Shown here piece by piece: positions 55,597 through 63,487 of a stretch of DNA of 64,000 nt. The stretch is from Mycolicibacterium sp. MU0050 (GTDB lineage Bacteria; Actinomycetota; Actinomycetes; Mycobacteriales; Mycobacteriaceae): the NCBI RefSeq assembly GCF_963378085.1, contig NZ_OY726395.1, positions 3,224,001 through 3,288,000 on the forward strand. Reading direction: 5' to 3'. Each line of letters opens with the position of its first letter. The stretch's first letter is position 1. The notes below the pieces were generated by a model. The model worked only from the letters and a program-made list of their open reading frames with translations. It did not search any database and was not told the DNA's origin. Position numbers and translations under genes: made by a program.

Positions 55597-56468
55597 TCCC
55601 GCACCCGGATCCAGACGGTTCCGTTGTCGATCCGCAGCGGCAACGGCTCGAGTTGCGCCTCGGGGGCACTCAGGCACTCCCCCGACGATGCGTCGTAGCA
55701 GAATCCATGCCACGGGCAGGTCAACGTTCCGTTGTTGACGTCCACGAGTGCGTTGTCCAACGGCAACCCTTCGTGCGCGCATTCGTTGCGGTAGGCCGAA
55801 AGTCGCCGTTCCAGGCTGACGATGACGACCTCGGCCTGTTCACCGGACTCGGCCACCAGGCTGCGGCCTATCAGGCCGCCGTCGGGCACATCGGTCACCG
55901 GACCCGCATCGGCCCAACCCTCGAGCGACGGGTTCGGCCCGATCCGTAGTGATTCGAGCGGAATCAGCGTGGGCGAGGGCTCATTGGGCAACACCTCGAC
56001 CCCGGATACCGCCGGGACGCCCTCGACGAGCGCCTGCTCGACCAGGTTGCGCAGGGTTACCGACGACATCGAGCAGCCGTTGCAGGCACCCTCCAGTCGG
56101 ACGAACGCGGTACCGTTTTCGATGCGCACCAACGTGACGTCACCGCCATGGCTTTGTAATTGTGGCCGCACCGCGACCAACACCCGATTCGCGTGCGTGA
56201 CAGGGTCGGGGCGGACGATCTCGTGCAGCGATAGCAGCAGGTGCACCACCGGGTCATCGACCAGGTCGAAGAGCACGGCCCGCGCGGCATCGTCGGCGCG
56301 CATCCGTCGGACCATGGTCACCAGGCCCGCGCGGTGTACGGCCTCGAGGGCTGCCTTGAGTTCCTCGGCGACGGCACGCGCCGCGGGGTCGAGGTCGGCC
56401 AGCGCCGTGATCGCGTCGTCGACGCGTTTGGCCAGCTCCTCCAGAGTGGGTTCGAGGATCGTGGTCAT
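55593..56468 (-). CDS. hucE: HucE: NifU-like / Rieske iron-sulfur protein
   Basis: 291 residues from ATG 56468. Residues about 75-165 are a NifU C-terminal-type domain with CNGCSMSSVTLRNLVEQAL (CxxC cluster ligands). Residues about 190-290 form a Rieske domain with CAHEGLPL and CPWHGFCYD (Cys-x-His and Cys-x2-His ligands). From published work on M. smegmatis as I recall it, HucE is needed to couple Huc to the respiratory chain. The fusion of a cluster carrier with a Rieske centre fits an electron relay to quinone. It overlaps the TPR and NHL genes by 4 bp each. Confidence 0.88.
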   Translation of the reverse strand: MTTILEPTLEELAKRVDDAITALADLDPAARAVAEELKAALEAVHRAGLVTMVRRMRADDAARAVLFDLVDDPVVHLLLSLHEIVRPDPVTHANRVLVAVRPQLQSHGGDVTLVRIENGTAFVRLEGACNGCSMSSVTLRNLVEQALVEGVPAVSGVEVLPNEPSPTLIPLESLRIGPNPSLEGWADAGPVTDVPDGGLIGRSLVAESGEQAEVVIVSLERRLSAYRNECAHEGLPLDNALVDVNNGTLTCPWHGFCYDASSGECLSAPEAQLEPLPLRIDNGTVWIRVRE

Positions 56469-57733
56469 CGTTCGGCCCCTCCGTCGGCCTCGGCCGCGGT
56501 CCGCAACAACGCGACCTGGCGGGCCACCTCGTCGAGCACTCCGCGCACCGTCCGCACCGATTCGTGGTCCTGCTGCTCTTCGAACAGAAACCGCGCCTCG
56601 TAGAGCTTGGCCTTGGCCTGATCGAACGCACCGAGGTGCGCCAGCGCGTTGCCCTGATTGGTGAGCACCCGTGCGCGGCCCAGCGGGTCGCTGTCCCGAT
56701 CACGCGCGGCCAGCACCGCCTCGTACAGTTCCACGGCCTCCACCAGGTTGTCGGCCTGATGTTTCGACGGCGTGTACACCAGCGAGTTCGCCAGATTGAG
56801 CTGAACGCTGGCCCACTGCTCCGGATAGTCCTGGGGCGTATAGACCTTGAGCGCCGAACGCAACGAGTTCGCGGCGACGCCGAGACGCAATTGATCCGAG
56901 GCCTCCACCATCGGCATGGTCAGATAGGCGGTGGCCAGGTTGGCATGTGCGGACGCCCATACCAGCGGGGCCTCGTCGCGCAACACCAACTGCAGAGCCG
57001 AGTGGTAGTGCGGTATCGCCTGGGCCAGCAGGCCCGGATTCTGCACTGCCCGGTGATGAAACAGTCCGGCCAAACTCAGATGTATTTCGGCGCGGCCGAT
57101 GCGCAGGCCATCCGCCCCGTCCAGCAACCGCAACGCCCGCTCCAGGCGAGCCTGTGCGACCGTGTCGGCGGTGTCGGCGCCGATCGCACCCGCGGATCCG
57201 ATCAGCACACCCGCCAGGCGTGGCGAGTCCGCAGTCACGGCCTGCGCCGCGCGTTCCAGTACATTGGCCGCGCCGTCCGAATCACCCTGCGCCAAAAGAT
57301 GACTGGCCTGCGCGGCCAGCACAACCGCGGTCAGCTCACCGTCGGTCCCCTCGTCCCGAGGCGGGTCATCGATGCGACCCAGCGTGAACAGCACCACATC
57401 CACCAGCACACCGAAGCGCCCAAGGTCACCGCGAAGCTGGTCGGTGTCAACACCTTCGGGATCCAGTACGAATCGGTTGTAGCGGGTGACGGGATCGTCG
57501 TCGACCAGCAACGCAACGGCCTGATCGACCTCACCGCGGTGCGCCAGTTCGTGCGCCCGCAACGAATCCGGCCAGGTCGCGGGCTCGTGGCCATCGAGCA
57601 ATGCGGTGCGCGCCTCGTCGGCTCCCGGGCCGTTGGGAATGAGGAGGTAGCCCAGCGGCAGCGGGAACGTGCCGATGGGCTGCGGTCGGGGCAGCGTGGT
57701 GACCAACTCGGTGAAATCGGGGGCAGTGGTCAT
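56465..57733 (-). CDS. TPR-like protein of the hydrogenase operon
   Basis: 422 residues from ATG 57733. Predominantly helical. Repeated helix pairs in the C-terminal half (AIPHYHSALQLVLRDEAPLVWASAHANLATAYLTMP; NLANSLVYTPSKHQADNLVEAVELYEAVLAARD; VLTNQGNALAHLGAFDQAKAKLYEAR) fit tetratricopeptide repeats. No catalytic motif. It probably scaffolds Huc assembly or interacts with the NHL protein. It shares one base with the small gene upstream (TGATG). Confidence 0.85.
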   Translation of the reverse strand: MTTAPDFTELVTTLPRPQPIGTFPLPLGYLLIPNGPGADEARTALLDGHEPATWPDSLRAHELAHRGEVDQAVALLVDDDPVTRYNRFVLDPEGVDTDQLRGDLGRFGVLVDVVLFTLGRIDDPPRDEGTDGELTAVVLAAQASHLLAQGDSDGAANVLERAAQAVTADSPRLAGVLIGSAGAIGADTADTVAQARLERALRLLDGADGLRIGRAEIHLSLAGLFHHRAVQNPGLLAQAIPHYHSALQLVLRDEAPLVWASAHANLATAYLTMPMVEASDQLRLGVAANSLRSALKVYTPQDYPEQWASVQLNLANSLVYTPSKHQADNLVEAVELYEAVLAARDRDSDPLGRARVLTNQGNALAHLGAFDQAKAKLYEARFLFEEQQDHESVRTVRGVLDEVARQVALLRTAAEADGGAER

Positions 57734-58005
57734 CAGCTCGAACCATTCAGTGGGCCACAGATATTACGTTCGGCGGTACGCCGAATGAGGTCGGCGGAGA
57801 TCTCGGCGAGTCGTCGACTGGGATGGACACTGATCCGGTGCCGGACCACCCCGTCGGCGAACACCACCACGATGTCGACGGCCCACCGACGATGTTCCTC
57901 GACAATCACGGCGTCGACGCTGAGGGCATCGTCGGTCGAACGCTTCGACCGGGCCTCGGCGCGGGGGCGTTCCGGGGAATCTTCATCCGGCGATTGCCCT
58001 ACCAT
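57733..58005 (-). CDS. Small conserved hydrogenase-operon protein
   Basis: 90 residues from ATG 58005, with AAGGTGATCC upstream. The N-terminal third is charged and probably disordered (QSPDEDSPERPRAEARSKRS). The rest reads as a small alpha/beta domain (VDAVIVEEHRRWAVDIVVVFADGVVRHRISVHPSRRLAEISADLIRRTAER). I do not recognise it. It is coupled to the TPR gene and lies 5 bp after the maturation protease. Confidence 0.75.
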   Translation of the reverse strand: MVGQSPDEDSPERPRAEARSKRSTDDALSVDAVIVEEHRRWAVDIVVVFADGVVRHRISVHPSRRLAEISADLIRRTAERNICGPLNGSS

Positions 58006-58010
58006 CAGGA

Positions 58011-58844
58011 TCACCTTCGCGACTCCGGCGGCACGCCGAGCGCAATACACAGTGCTTTCTGCTGGTCATCCCAGGAGGCCGATCGCGGTCCCGCCACCGA
58101 ACGGCCCTGCAGAACCTCGCGGACCAGAACCGACCGGTCACCCTTCGGGTTGCGCTGTTTGAGCAGCAGGCCACCGCTGCGTGGTCCTCGCAGCGGGATC
58201 AACCAGAGATCGTCGCCGCGCAGCACCGCGGCAACCGCGTCGGACGGGAAGCGACTGGCGGCCAACGCCGAGTCCAGACGCAGATCGCCGTCGGCGCTGA
58301 ACTCGACGCTGACGTCATCGGCACCCGGAGGTCGCAGCGGCGCAAAGTAATCGGCCTCGATGCGTTCGATCACGGCATCCATTCCGGCCTGTACGGGTTC
58401 GGAGAGATCGGCACCGAAGTCGACGCACTGGGCCTCGATCAGGAAGACCGTGATGTCGGTCGGACAATCGTCGCCCAGCGCCCAGCGCGCGAATGCGATG
58501 GCGTGGTCCCATCGGAACGAGTGCGTGTGCAACCCCTGTAGTGGTGGCAGCTCGGCCAGTTCGGCACCGGGCACCTGGAAAACGGTGCCCGGTGCAGCGC
58601 CGGTGGCCGCCGCATCGACGATGACGACCTGGCCGGCACCGCGCATCTGGAACGCCACGTCCATGCCGGCGGTACCGCCGTCTACGAGACGCGCGCCTTC
58701 GGGAGCACCCCGCTCCCATAAGTGACGCACCAGAACGGGACCCACCCCGTCGTCACCTCGCAGCAGGTTCCCGCATCCGACGACGAGCACCGCGCACCCG
58801 GGGGCTTCGATGTCGACATGGCTCTGGCTTGACGGTGAATTCAA
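58011..58844 (-). CDS. Hydrogenase maturation protease with C-terminal extension
   Basis: 277 residues if the TTG at 58844 is used; a GTG at 58790 would start closer to the usual HupD/HycI N-terminus (VLVVGCGNLLRGDDGVGP). The endopeptidase fold has GDDGVGP, VDGGTAGMDV and VIVDAA, with acidic Ni-sensing residues. It cleaves the C-terminal tail of HucL after Ni insertion. About 100 residues beyond the usual ~160-residue protease form an extra domain (LRLDSALAASRFPSDAVAAVLRGDDLWLIPLRGPRSGGLLLKQRN). It lies 7 bp after hucL, so it is co-translated with its substrate. Confidence 0.85.
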   Translation of the reverse strand: MNSPSSQSHVDIEAPGCAVLVVGCGNLLRGDDGVGPVLVRHLWERGAPEGARLVDGGTAGMDVAFQMRGAGQVVIVDAAATGAAPGTVFQVPGAELAELPPLQGLHTHSFRWDHAIAFARWALGDDCPTDITVFLIEAQCVDFGADLSEPVQAGMDAVIERIEADYFAPLRPPGADDVSVEFSADGDLRLDSALAASRFPSDAVAAVLRGDDLWLIPLRGPRSGGLLLKQRNPKGDRSVLVREVLQGRSVAGPRSASWDDQQKALCIALGVPPESRR

Positions 58845-58851
58845 GGGCAGA

Positions 58852-60459
58852 TCACACCATTCCGTTGATAACGAACTTGGACAGCTCCTTACCGGTCTTC
58901 CCATCGTAGGCGTGTACGGTGCACACCAGGCAGGAATCGAAACTTCTTGCCACATGGCCGAGTTCGACAGGGTCTTCGGGATCGACGATGGGCGATCCGA
59001 CCAGCGCTCGCTCGATTGGCCCGAGGACCTGATCACCGTCACGCGGACCGATGTTCCACGCCGTGGGCGTGATCACCTGGTAGTTCTTGATCTTGCTGTC
59101 CTCGATGACAATCCAGTCGCAGAGAGCACCGCGTGCGGCCTCGGTGGCGCCGAACCCCATACCCTCGGCATGCTCGACCGGCTTGGTGTAGAAGCTCTCC
59201 CGCAGATCCAGCTGATCGAGCCACTCGCGGGTCCACTTGTAGTACTTGGGGGCCTCGTGCATACGTGCCAACTGACGCACCATCACGCTGGGGCCGATCT
59301 TGTTGTACATATCGACGAACAGCGGATCGTAGTCCTGATGCGCCGCGGCGTTGGGTGCGCCCGCGGCCATCCGCCGCGCCAGCGGCCCGGCCTCCAGCGG
59401 GATGTTCCCGTGCTCGCCCACCGCATAGCGGGGTGACTTCGCCCAGCTGTACTTGCCGTCCTTGCGGCCCTGTTCCGGATCGATCGGGATGGTCTCCCCC
59501 TCGAACGGATGCAGTGGCCGGTCACCGGCATAGAACGAGTGCGTGACGTCCTCGGTGACCTTGGCCTGATCGAACTCGTGCCAGTCACCGTTGACGTACA
59601 CGCCGGAGCGGCCGATCAACGCATCGTTGCGGCCCTCGATGGTCGGGTTCTCGTAGCGGGATGGTTCGAAGTACGTGCCGGTGGCGATGTAGTTGCCAAC
59701 GCCGGCGCCGTACTTGTCCAGACCCACGTCCAGGCAGTAGCGGATGAAGAACCCGCAGTCACTGTTGTACTGCGCCTCGTTCTCGTCGACCCAGGCCAGC
59801 ACGTCTTCCCAGGTCTTGTTCTCCAGCCACCGGTCGATGGTGCAGCCCAGCCATTGCCCCTCGAGCCAGTTGTTGTTCCAGTGTTCGAGGATCGCGATGG
59901 ACCGGGTGACATCCGACAGGGTCGGGGCACACATCACACCCCCGGGCACCATGAAGCTCGAATGCGGCCACTGGCCACCGTAGATCGCGTACACCTCGAC
60001 GGGTTTGGCCGACAGCACCACGCCCTTCTGGTAGCTGGTGCCGACATAGGGGGCGAACCTGCGGACGGCCTCGGCGTACAGGCTGGACTTCGCATAGTTC
60101 TTGTTGGTGAGGTCGATCGCGAACAGCGCGTAGAAGTACCGCGGAATCGACTGCAACGTCTCACAGGCCTGGCAGATGTTGCGGACCAGCGTGGCGTTGG
60201 GCGGCATATGCGTCCGCCACGCGGTGTCCAGCGCGTAGGCGGATTTGTACAGGTGGCTGCCACCGCAGATGCCGCAGATGCGCGGACACACGATCAGGCC
60301 GGCCTGGGGATCCTTACCCTGCAGGATGATCTCGAAGCCACGGAACATCGCGGCTTCGGTCCACGCGGAGGTAACCACCCCGGAATCGACGGTGACGCGC
60401 ACGTCGAGATCGCCCTCCACACGTCCCAGCGGGCTGACCCAAAGATCGAGTTCGGTCAT
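58852..60459 (-). CDS. hucL: Group 2a [NiFe] hydrogenase large subunit HucL
   Basis: 535 residues from ATG 60459, with AAAGGACC upstream. It holds the Ni-Fe active site. N-terminal ligands are in RICGICGGSHLYKSAYALD, and C-terminal ligands in SFDSCLVCTVH, where Ser replaces the more common Pro of DPCxxC. The protease would cleave after that His, removing a 19-residue tail (AYDGKTGKELSKFVINGMV). Sequence resembles the M. smegmatis Huc enzyme, which oxidises H2 down to atmospheric levels and is O2-tolerant. The hucS-hucL gap is 75 bp. Confidence 0.96.
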   Translation of the reverse strand: MTELDLWVSPLGRVEGDLDVRVTVDSGVVTSAWTEAAMFRGFEIILQGKDPQAGLIVCPRICGICGGSHLYKSAYALDTAWRTHMPPNATLVRNICQACETLQSIPRYFYALFAIDLTNKNYAKSSLYAEAVRRFAPYVGTSYQKGVVLSAKPVEVYAIYGGQWPHSSFMVPGGVMCAPTLSDVTRSIAILEHWNNNWLEGQWLGCTIDRWLENKTWEDVLAWVDENEAQYNSDCGFFIRYCLDVGLDKYGAGVGNYIATGTYFEPSRYENPTIEGRNDALIGRSGVYVNGDWHEFDQAKVTEDVTHSFYAGDRPLHPFEGETIPIDPEQGRKDGKYSWAKSPRYAVGEHGNIPLEAGPLARRMAAGAPNAAAHQDYDPLFVDMYNKIGPSVMVRQLARMHEAPKYYKWTREWLDQLDLRESFYTKPVEHAEGMGFGATEAARGALCDWIVIEDSKIKNYQVITPTAWNIGPRDGDQVLGPIERALVGSPIVDPEDPVELGHVARSFDSCLVCTVHAYDGKTGKELSKFVINGMV

Positions 60460-60534
60460 TTGTTCACAGGTCCTTTCGATTGACCACGTTGGCTATGTCG
60501 GGTGTGGGCGACGTCGGGAGTGCGCGGCGCGCCG

Positions 60535-61506
60535 CTACACCACGAACATGTCTTCCTTGGACCACTGCGGCGCAGCGATCCGCGCGGCCGCCGCATGCGC
60601 CATGTAGGTGAGGTGGTCGGAACCTTCGGGCACTTCCTTGGGGATCATCCCGCTGACCTTCTGCGTCTTGAACACCGTGCCGGGCGCCAGGTCGAAGTGC
60701 GGGAACTCCGGTTCGGTACAGCCCAGGCACGGCATGCCCGCCCTGGTCTTGGAGGACTGCCGATTCCACAGAATGCGGTTGCACGGTGAATGGGTCATCG
60801 GCCCGCGGCAGCCGAATTCGTAGAAGAGGCAACCGGTTCGGGTGCCCTCGCCGAACGACAAGGTGGACTGCTTGTACTCGAAGAACTGCACGCGCGTGCA
60901 TCCGGTCTGTGTGAATGTCTTGAAAAATGTTTCCGGACGGTGCAATTCATCCAGCGCGATGTCACTGGCGCGGCCGGTGGCCAACGCCACGATGATCTGG
61001 GTGATCCAGTCCGGGTGCGCGGGACAGCCCGGAATGTTGATGACCGGCAGCCCCATCTTCGAGCGGAAGTCAGGGCCCAGGAAGCCGCCCTTGTTCCGCT
61101 TGTGGAACTGCAGTCCGGTGGACGCCGAAGGGTTGGGTTCCATCGCCGGGATACCGCCGAAGCAGGCGCAGTCACCGAGGGCCACCACCACCTGTGCCGC
61201 CCCGGCAAGGTCGGTGACCCAATCCTTCATGGCTCGATCGGCGAACATATCCATCCGCCCGGTCCCATCGGGTGCCTCGATGACGGTGCCCTCGAATACG
61301 AAGATGTCGAGTGGACGCTCACCGCGGGCGCAGTCCCAGAACACTTTCTGGGCATTCTGGCCGAGTTCCAACCCCAACGAAGGATGCCACAGCAACTCGA
61401 GTCCAAAGTCGACGATCAAATCGACGACATTGGGTTCCTCGGCGTTGAGAAAGGACATGGTGTTACCACTGCACGCGCCACCTTGGAACCACAAAACGGA
61501 TGCCAT
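60535..61506 (-). CDS. hucS: Group 2a [NiFe] hydrogenase small subunit HucS
   Basis: 323 residues from ATG 61506, with AGAGGAG upstream; no twin-arginine signal, so it is cytoplasmic. Iron-sulfur relay subunit. The proximal-cluster start reads GGACSGNTMSF: the first Cys is kept, but the second Cys of the usual CxxC is Asn. Other ligands: GDCACFGGIPA, IPGCPAHPDW, TGCLFYEFGCRGPMTHSPCN and MPCLGCTEPEFP. I recall that the M. smegmatis Huc structure has only 3Fe-4S clusters, which would fit the missing Cys. Closely resembles M. smegmatis HucS. Confidence 0.96.
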   Translation of the reverse strand: MASVLWFQGGACSGNTMSFLNAEEPNVVDLIVDFGLELLWHPSLGLELGQNAQKVFWDCARGERPLDIFVFEGTVIEAPDGTGRMDMFADRAMKDWVTDLAGAAQVVVALGDCACFGGIPAMEPNPSASTGLQFHKRNKGGFLGPDFRSKMGLPVINIPGCPAHPDWITQIIVALATGRASDIALDELHRPETFFKTFTQTGCTRVQFFEYKQSTLSFGEGTRTGCLFYEFGCRGPMTHSPCNRILWNRQSSKTRAGMPCLGCTEPEFPHFDLAPGTVFKTQKVSGMIPKEVPEGSDHLTYMAHAAAARIAAPQWSKEDMFVV

Positions 61507-61544
61507 GATTCTCCTCTCGGAATGCGACCGGGAATCGGCCACAT

Positions 61545-61566
61545 TTTCTGTTGGGCTGAACAGAAA
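61545..61566 (-). promoter_or_regulatory. Inverted repeat between hucM and hucS
   Basis: TTTCTGTT-N6-AACAGAAA is a perfect 8-bp inverted repeat in the 100-bp gap, 38 bp upstream of hucS. It may be an mRNA processing or stabilising hairpin that lets hucS/hucL exceed hucM, or a regulator site. The gap is AT-rich relative to the genes. Confidence 0.4.
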
Positions 61567-61606
61567 CTGTGTCGGCTATTTGGTTACGGTTATCAGTCTG
61601 ATTGAT

Positions 61607-62158
61607 TCAGTCATGTGGGAGCTGTCGGCCGAATGCGCGGGCCACCTGAACGAGAAATCCCAAACCCCGGGAAATGTCCTTGTCTTTGGACACCCGCCAG
61701 AGCCCGAACAGCCCTTTGGGCCCACCCGGGTCGGCCTCAGCCGCGGCCTTCCCGTGGACCAGGGCGGTACCCATCCCGGCGAGCACCTCAGCAGCCTGCG
61801 GATCCATCAGCGGGGACTGCAGGATCTTGTTCATCGCCGGCATCGCGGCCACCAGGGCCGCGGCCAGTGAACTCACACTGTCCGCCAAACCCTGCCGGTC
61901 CACCGATTTCAGCTCGTCGAACCCGCTGAACCGGGCACTGAGGCTCCCGACCGGGCCGCGCAGTTCATCGACCGCCGACGACAACGACGCGCTGATCTCA
62001 TCACCGCGGCGGACGAATCCGTCGAGTCCGTCGACCAGGACAGCCAACAGATCGGCATGATCGAGCAGCCTGTTCAACGATTCCGCAACTCTCGGATCCG
62101 CCAACCGCTCGCGGAGTTGCTGCTCCGGCGACACCGCAACAATCTGACCGTTTGCCAC
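61607..62158 (-). CDS. hucM: HucM-like Huc scaffold subunit (DUF1641-like)
   Basis: 183 residues from the GTG at 62158, with AGGAGG seven bases upstream (a GTG one codon earlier is also possible). Helical protein with hydrophobic heptad stretches: LNRLLDHADLLAVLVDGLDGFV, AISASLSSAVDELRGPVGSL-type coil, ADSVSSLAAALVAAMPAMNKILQSPL and GLWRVSKDKDISRGLGFLVQVARAFG, as in DUF1641 proteins. In M. smegmatis the gene beside hucS encodes HucM, the membrane-associated stalk that brings menaquinone to Huc; position and size support the same role here. Annotated by context more than by recognised motif. Confidence 0.7.
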   Translation of the reverse strand: MANGQIVAVSPEQQLRERLADPRVAESLNRLLDHADLLAVLVDGLDGFVRRGDEISASLSSAVDELRGPVGSLSARFSGFDELKSVDRQGLADSVSSLAAALVAAMPAMNKILQSPLMDPQAAEVLAGMGTALVHGKAAAEADPGGPKGLFGLWRVSKDKDISRGLGFLVQVARAFGRQLPHD

Positions 62159-62265
62159 CACGTGGCCTCCTAAGTCGTGTACGGGCGGGCTGGCCCGTGG
62201 GCTGGACGACACTTGGATGAGGGATGTGGTTCCGATCACAATTTAACGAGCCGACGGGCGCTTGC

Positions 62266-62292
62266 CTATCATTTTCACGCAATACCTGTCAA
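62266..62292 (-). promoter_or_regulatory. Candidate huc promoter
   Basis: On the minus strand TTGACA (62287-62292) is a consensus -35 element; TGATAG (62266-62271) lies 15 bp downstream as a weak -10. The surrounding 62220-62310 is the most AT-rich stretch near the operon. The start codon of hucM is ~108 bp downstream, leaving a 5' leader. Confidence 0.45.
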
Positions 62293-62302
62293 AATTACGC
62301 AA
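62274..62302. promoter_or_regulatory. Direct repeats straddling the huc -35 element (AraC-type site candidate)
   Basis: TTCACGCAA (62274-62282) and ATTACGCAA (62294-62302) are direct repeats 20 bp apart, about two helical turns, on either side of the TTGACA -35. Direct repeats with this spacing are typical of AraC-family activator half-sites, and an AraC gene is divergently transcribed from this region. Confidence 0.55.
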
Positions 62303-62421
62303 AGTTGAACGCGTTGACGCGCGCCCATCCCCTCCGAGGCTTGCATGATCGGCACCGACACTTTAAAGAAATCTTCATCATCGCGGCAGTTGAGCCGCAC
62401 ATTCTGGGTGAGGCGGCGGCC

Positions 62422-63483
62422 TTGTCCCGGCTGACCCGAATCGGGTTCATCGACGATCGGCGCACCAGCAACCCGGTGCGCCGGAAGGTGCGCTCCCGCG
62501 GCGTGCCGCCGGCCCTTGCCGACAAGGAGATCTTCTATACCGAGAGCACCGCCGAGGCCACCCGACTGGTCGGCAAAGCCCTCGCTCCGTTGTCGCTGAA
62601 CGTGGCCTACGACGCCGCGGCAGAGTTTGCTGCGGTGCTGCACGGCGTGCGCCTGCGCAATGTCAGCATGCTGTACCTCGACCTGCACACGCCCGCCCGC
62701 ATCGACGTTCCCGCCCTTGGCGAATACTTCGCCGTGCACATGCCGATGAACGGTCGCGCACTGGTGGAATACCGGGACACCGCCTTCGAAGCCAACACCC
62801 TACGGGCGCTGGTGACCAGCCCTGGAGCGCCGCTACGAATGGGACTCGACTACGACTCCCCACAATTGCTGATCCGCATCGAACAGCAGCCGATGATCGC
62901 CCACCTGACCCGGCTGCTGGGCCGCAGCTTGACCAAGCCGCTCGAGTTCGAGCCCGAATTCGATCTGGCCACCGAGGCTGCCATGCGCTGGCACACCGCG
63001 GTCCAATTGATCCACTCCGAGGTGTTCCATCCGGGTTCGCTGATCCAGCGTGGTCAGGGCATCGGAGCGATCGAGGAGCTGGTGATGAGCACGCTGCTGC
63101 AGCTGCAGCCATCGACGTATCACCGCGAACTGCTGAAACCCGCGCAGCCGGATCAATCCCGTACCGTCGTGCGGGACGCGATGAACTACATCGATGACCA
63201 CCTGGCCGAGCGCGTCACGATGGACGCCGTCGCCAAGAGCGTGCACATGAGTGTGCGGTCGATCCAGCAGGGTTTTCGAGACGAGCTGGGCATGTCACCG
63301 ATGGCCTATCTGCGCAGCCGGCGCCTCGACCGGGTGCACGAGGAACTCACCGACGCGGTGCCGTCGGACGGGGTCACCGTCACCGCGGTCGCCGAACGCT
63401 GGGGCTTTCACCACCTCGGCAGTTTCGCCGTCGAGTACCGGAAGCGCTGGGGCGAGACACCGTCGGAGACGCTGCGGCGGTGA
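62422..63483 (+). CDS. AraC-family transcriptional regulator, probable huc activator
   Basis: 353 residues from the TTG at 62422, with GAGGCGG upstream. The frame remains open to an ATG at 62224, but that upstream part is AT-rich, has non-mycobacterial codon use and contains the promoter elements, so the start is uncertain. The N-terminal ~200 residues are an AraC_binding_2-type domain (KEIFYTESTAEATRLVGKAL; YFAVHMPMNGRALVEYRD). The C-terminal ~100 residues form two HTHs (MDAVAKSVHMSVRSIQQGFRDELGMSPMAYLRSRRLDRV and VAERWGFHHLGSFAVEYRKRWGETPSE). Divergent from hucM, so it likely controls the hydrogenase operon. Confidence 0.8.
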   Translation: MSRLTRIGFIDDRRTSNPVRRKVRSRGVPPALADKEIFYTESTAEATRLVGKALAPLSLNVAYDAAAEFAAVLHGVRLRNVSMLYLDLHTPARIDVPALGEYFAVHMPMNGRALVEYRDTAFEANTLRALVTSPGAPLRMGLDYDSPQLLIRIEQQPMIAHLTRLLGRSLTKPLEFEPEFDLATEAAMRWHTAVQLIHSEVFHPGSLIQRGQGIGAIEELVMSTLLQLQPSTYHRELLKPAQPDQSRTVVRDAMNYIDDHLAERVTMDAVAKSVHMSVRSIQQGFRDELGMSPMAYLRSRRLDRVHEELTDAVPSDGVTVTAVAERWGFHHLGSFAVEYRKRWGETPSETLRR

Positions 63484-63487
63484 CGGG

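Noticed and set aside
62224..62421. The upstream extension of the AraC protein to an ATG at 62224.
   Set aside because: The stretch is AT-rich, has atypical codon use, contains the -35 and direct repeats, and would make the protein ~65 residues longer than expected.
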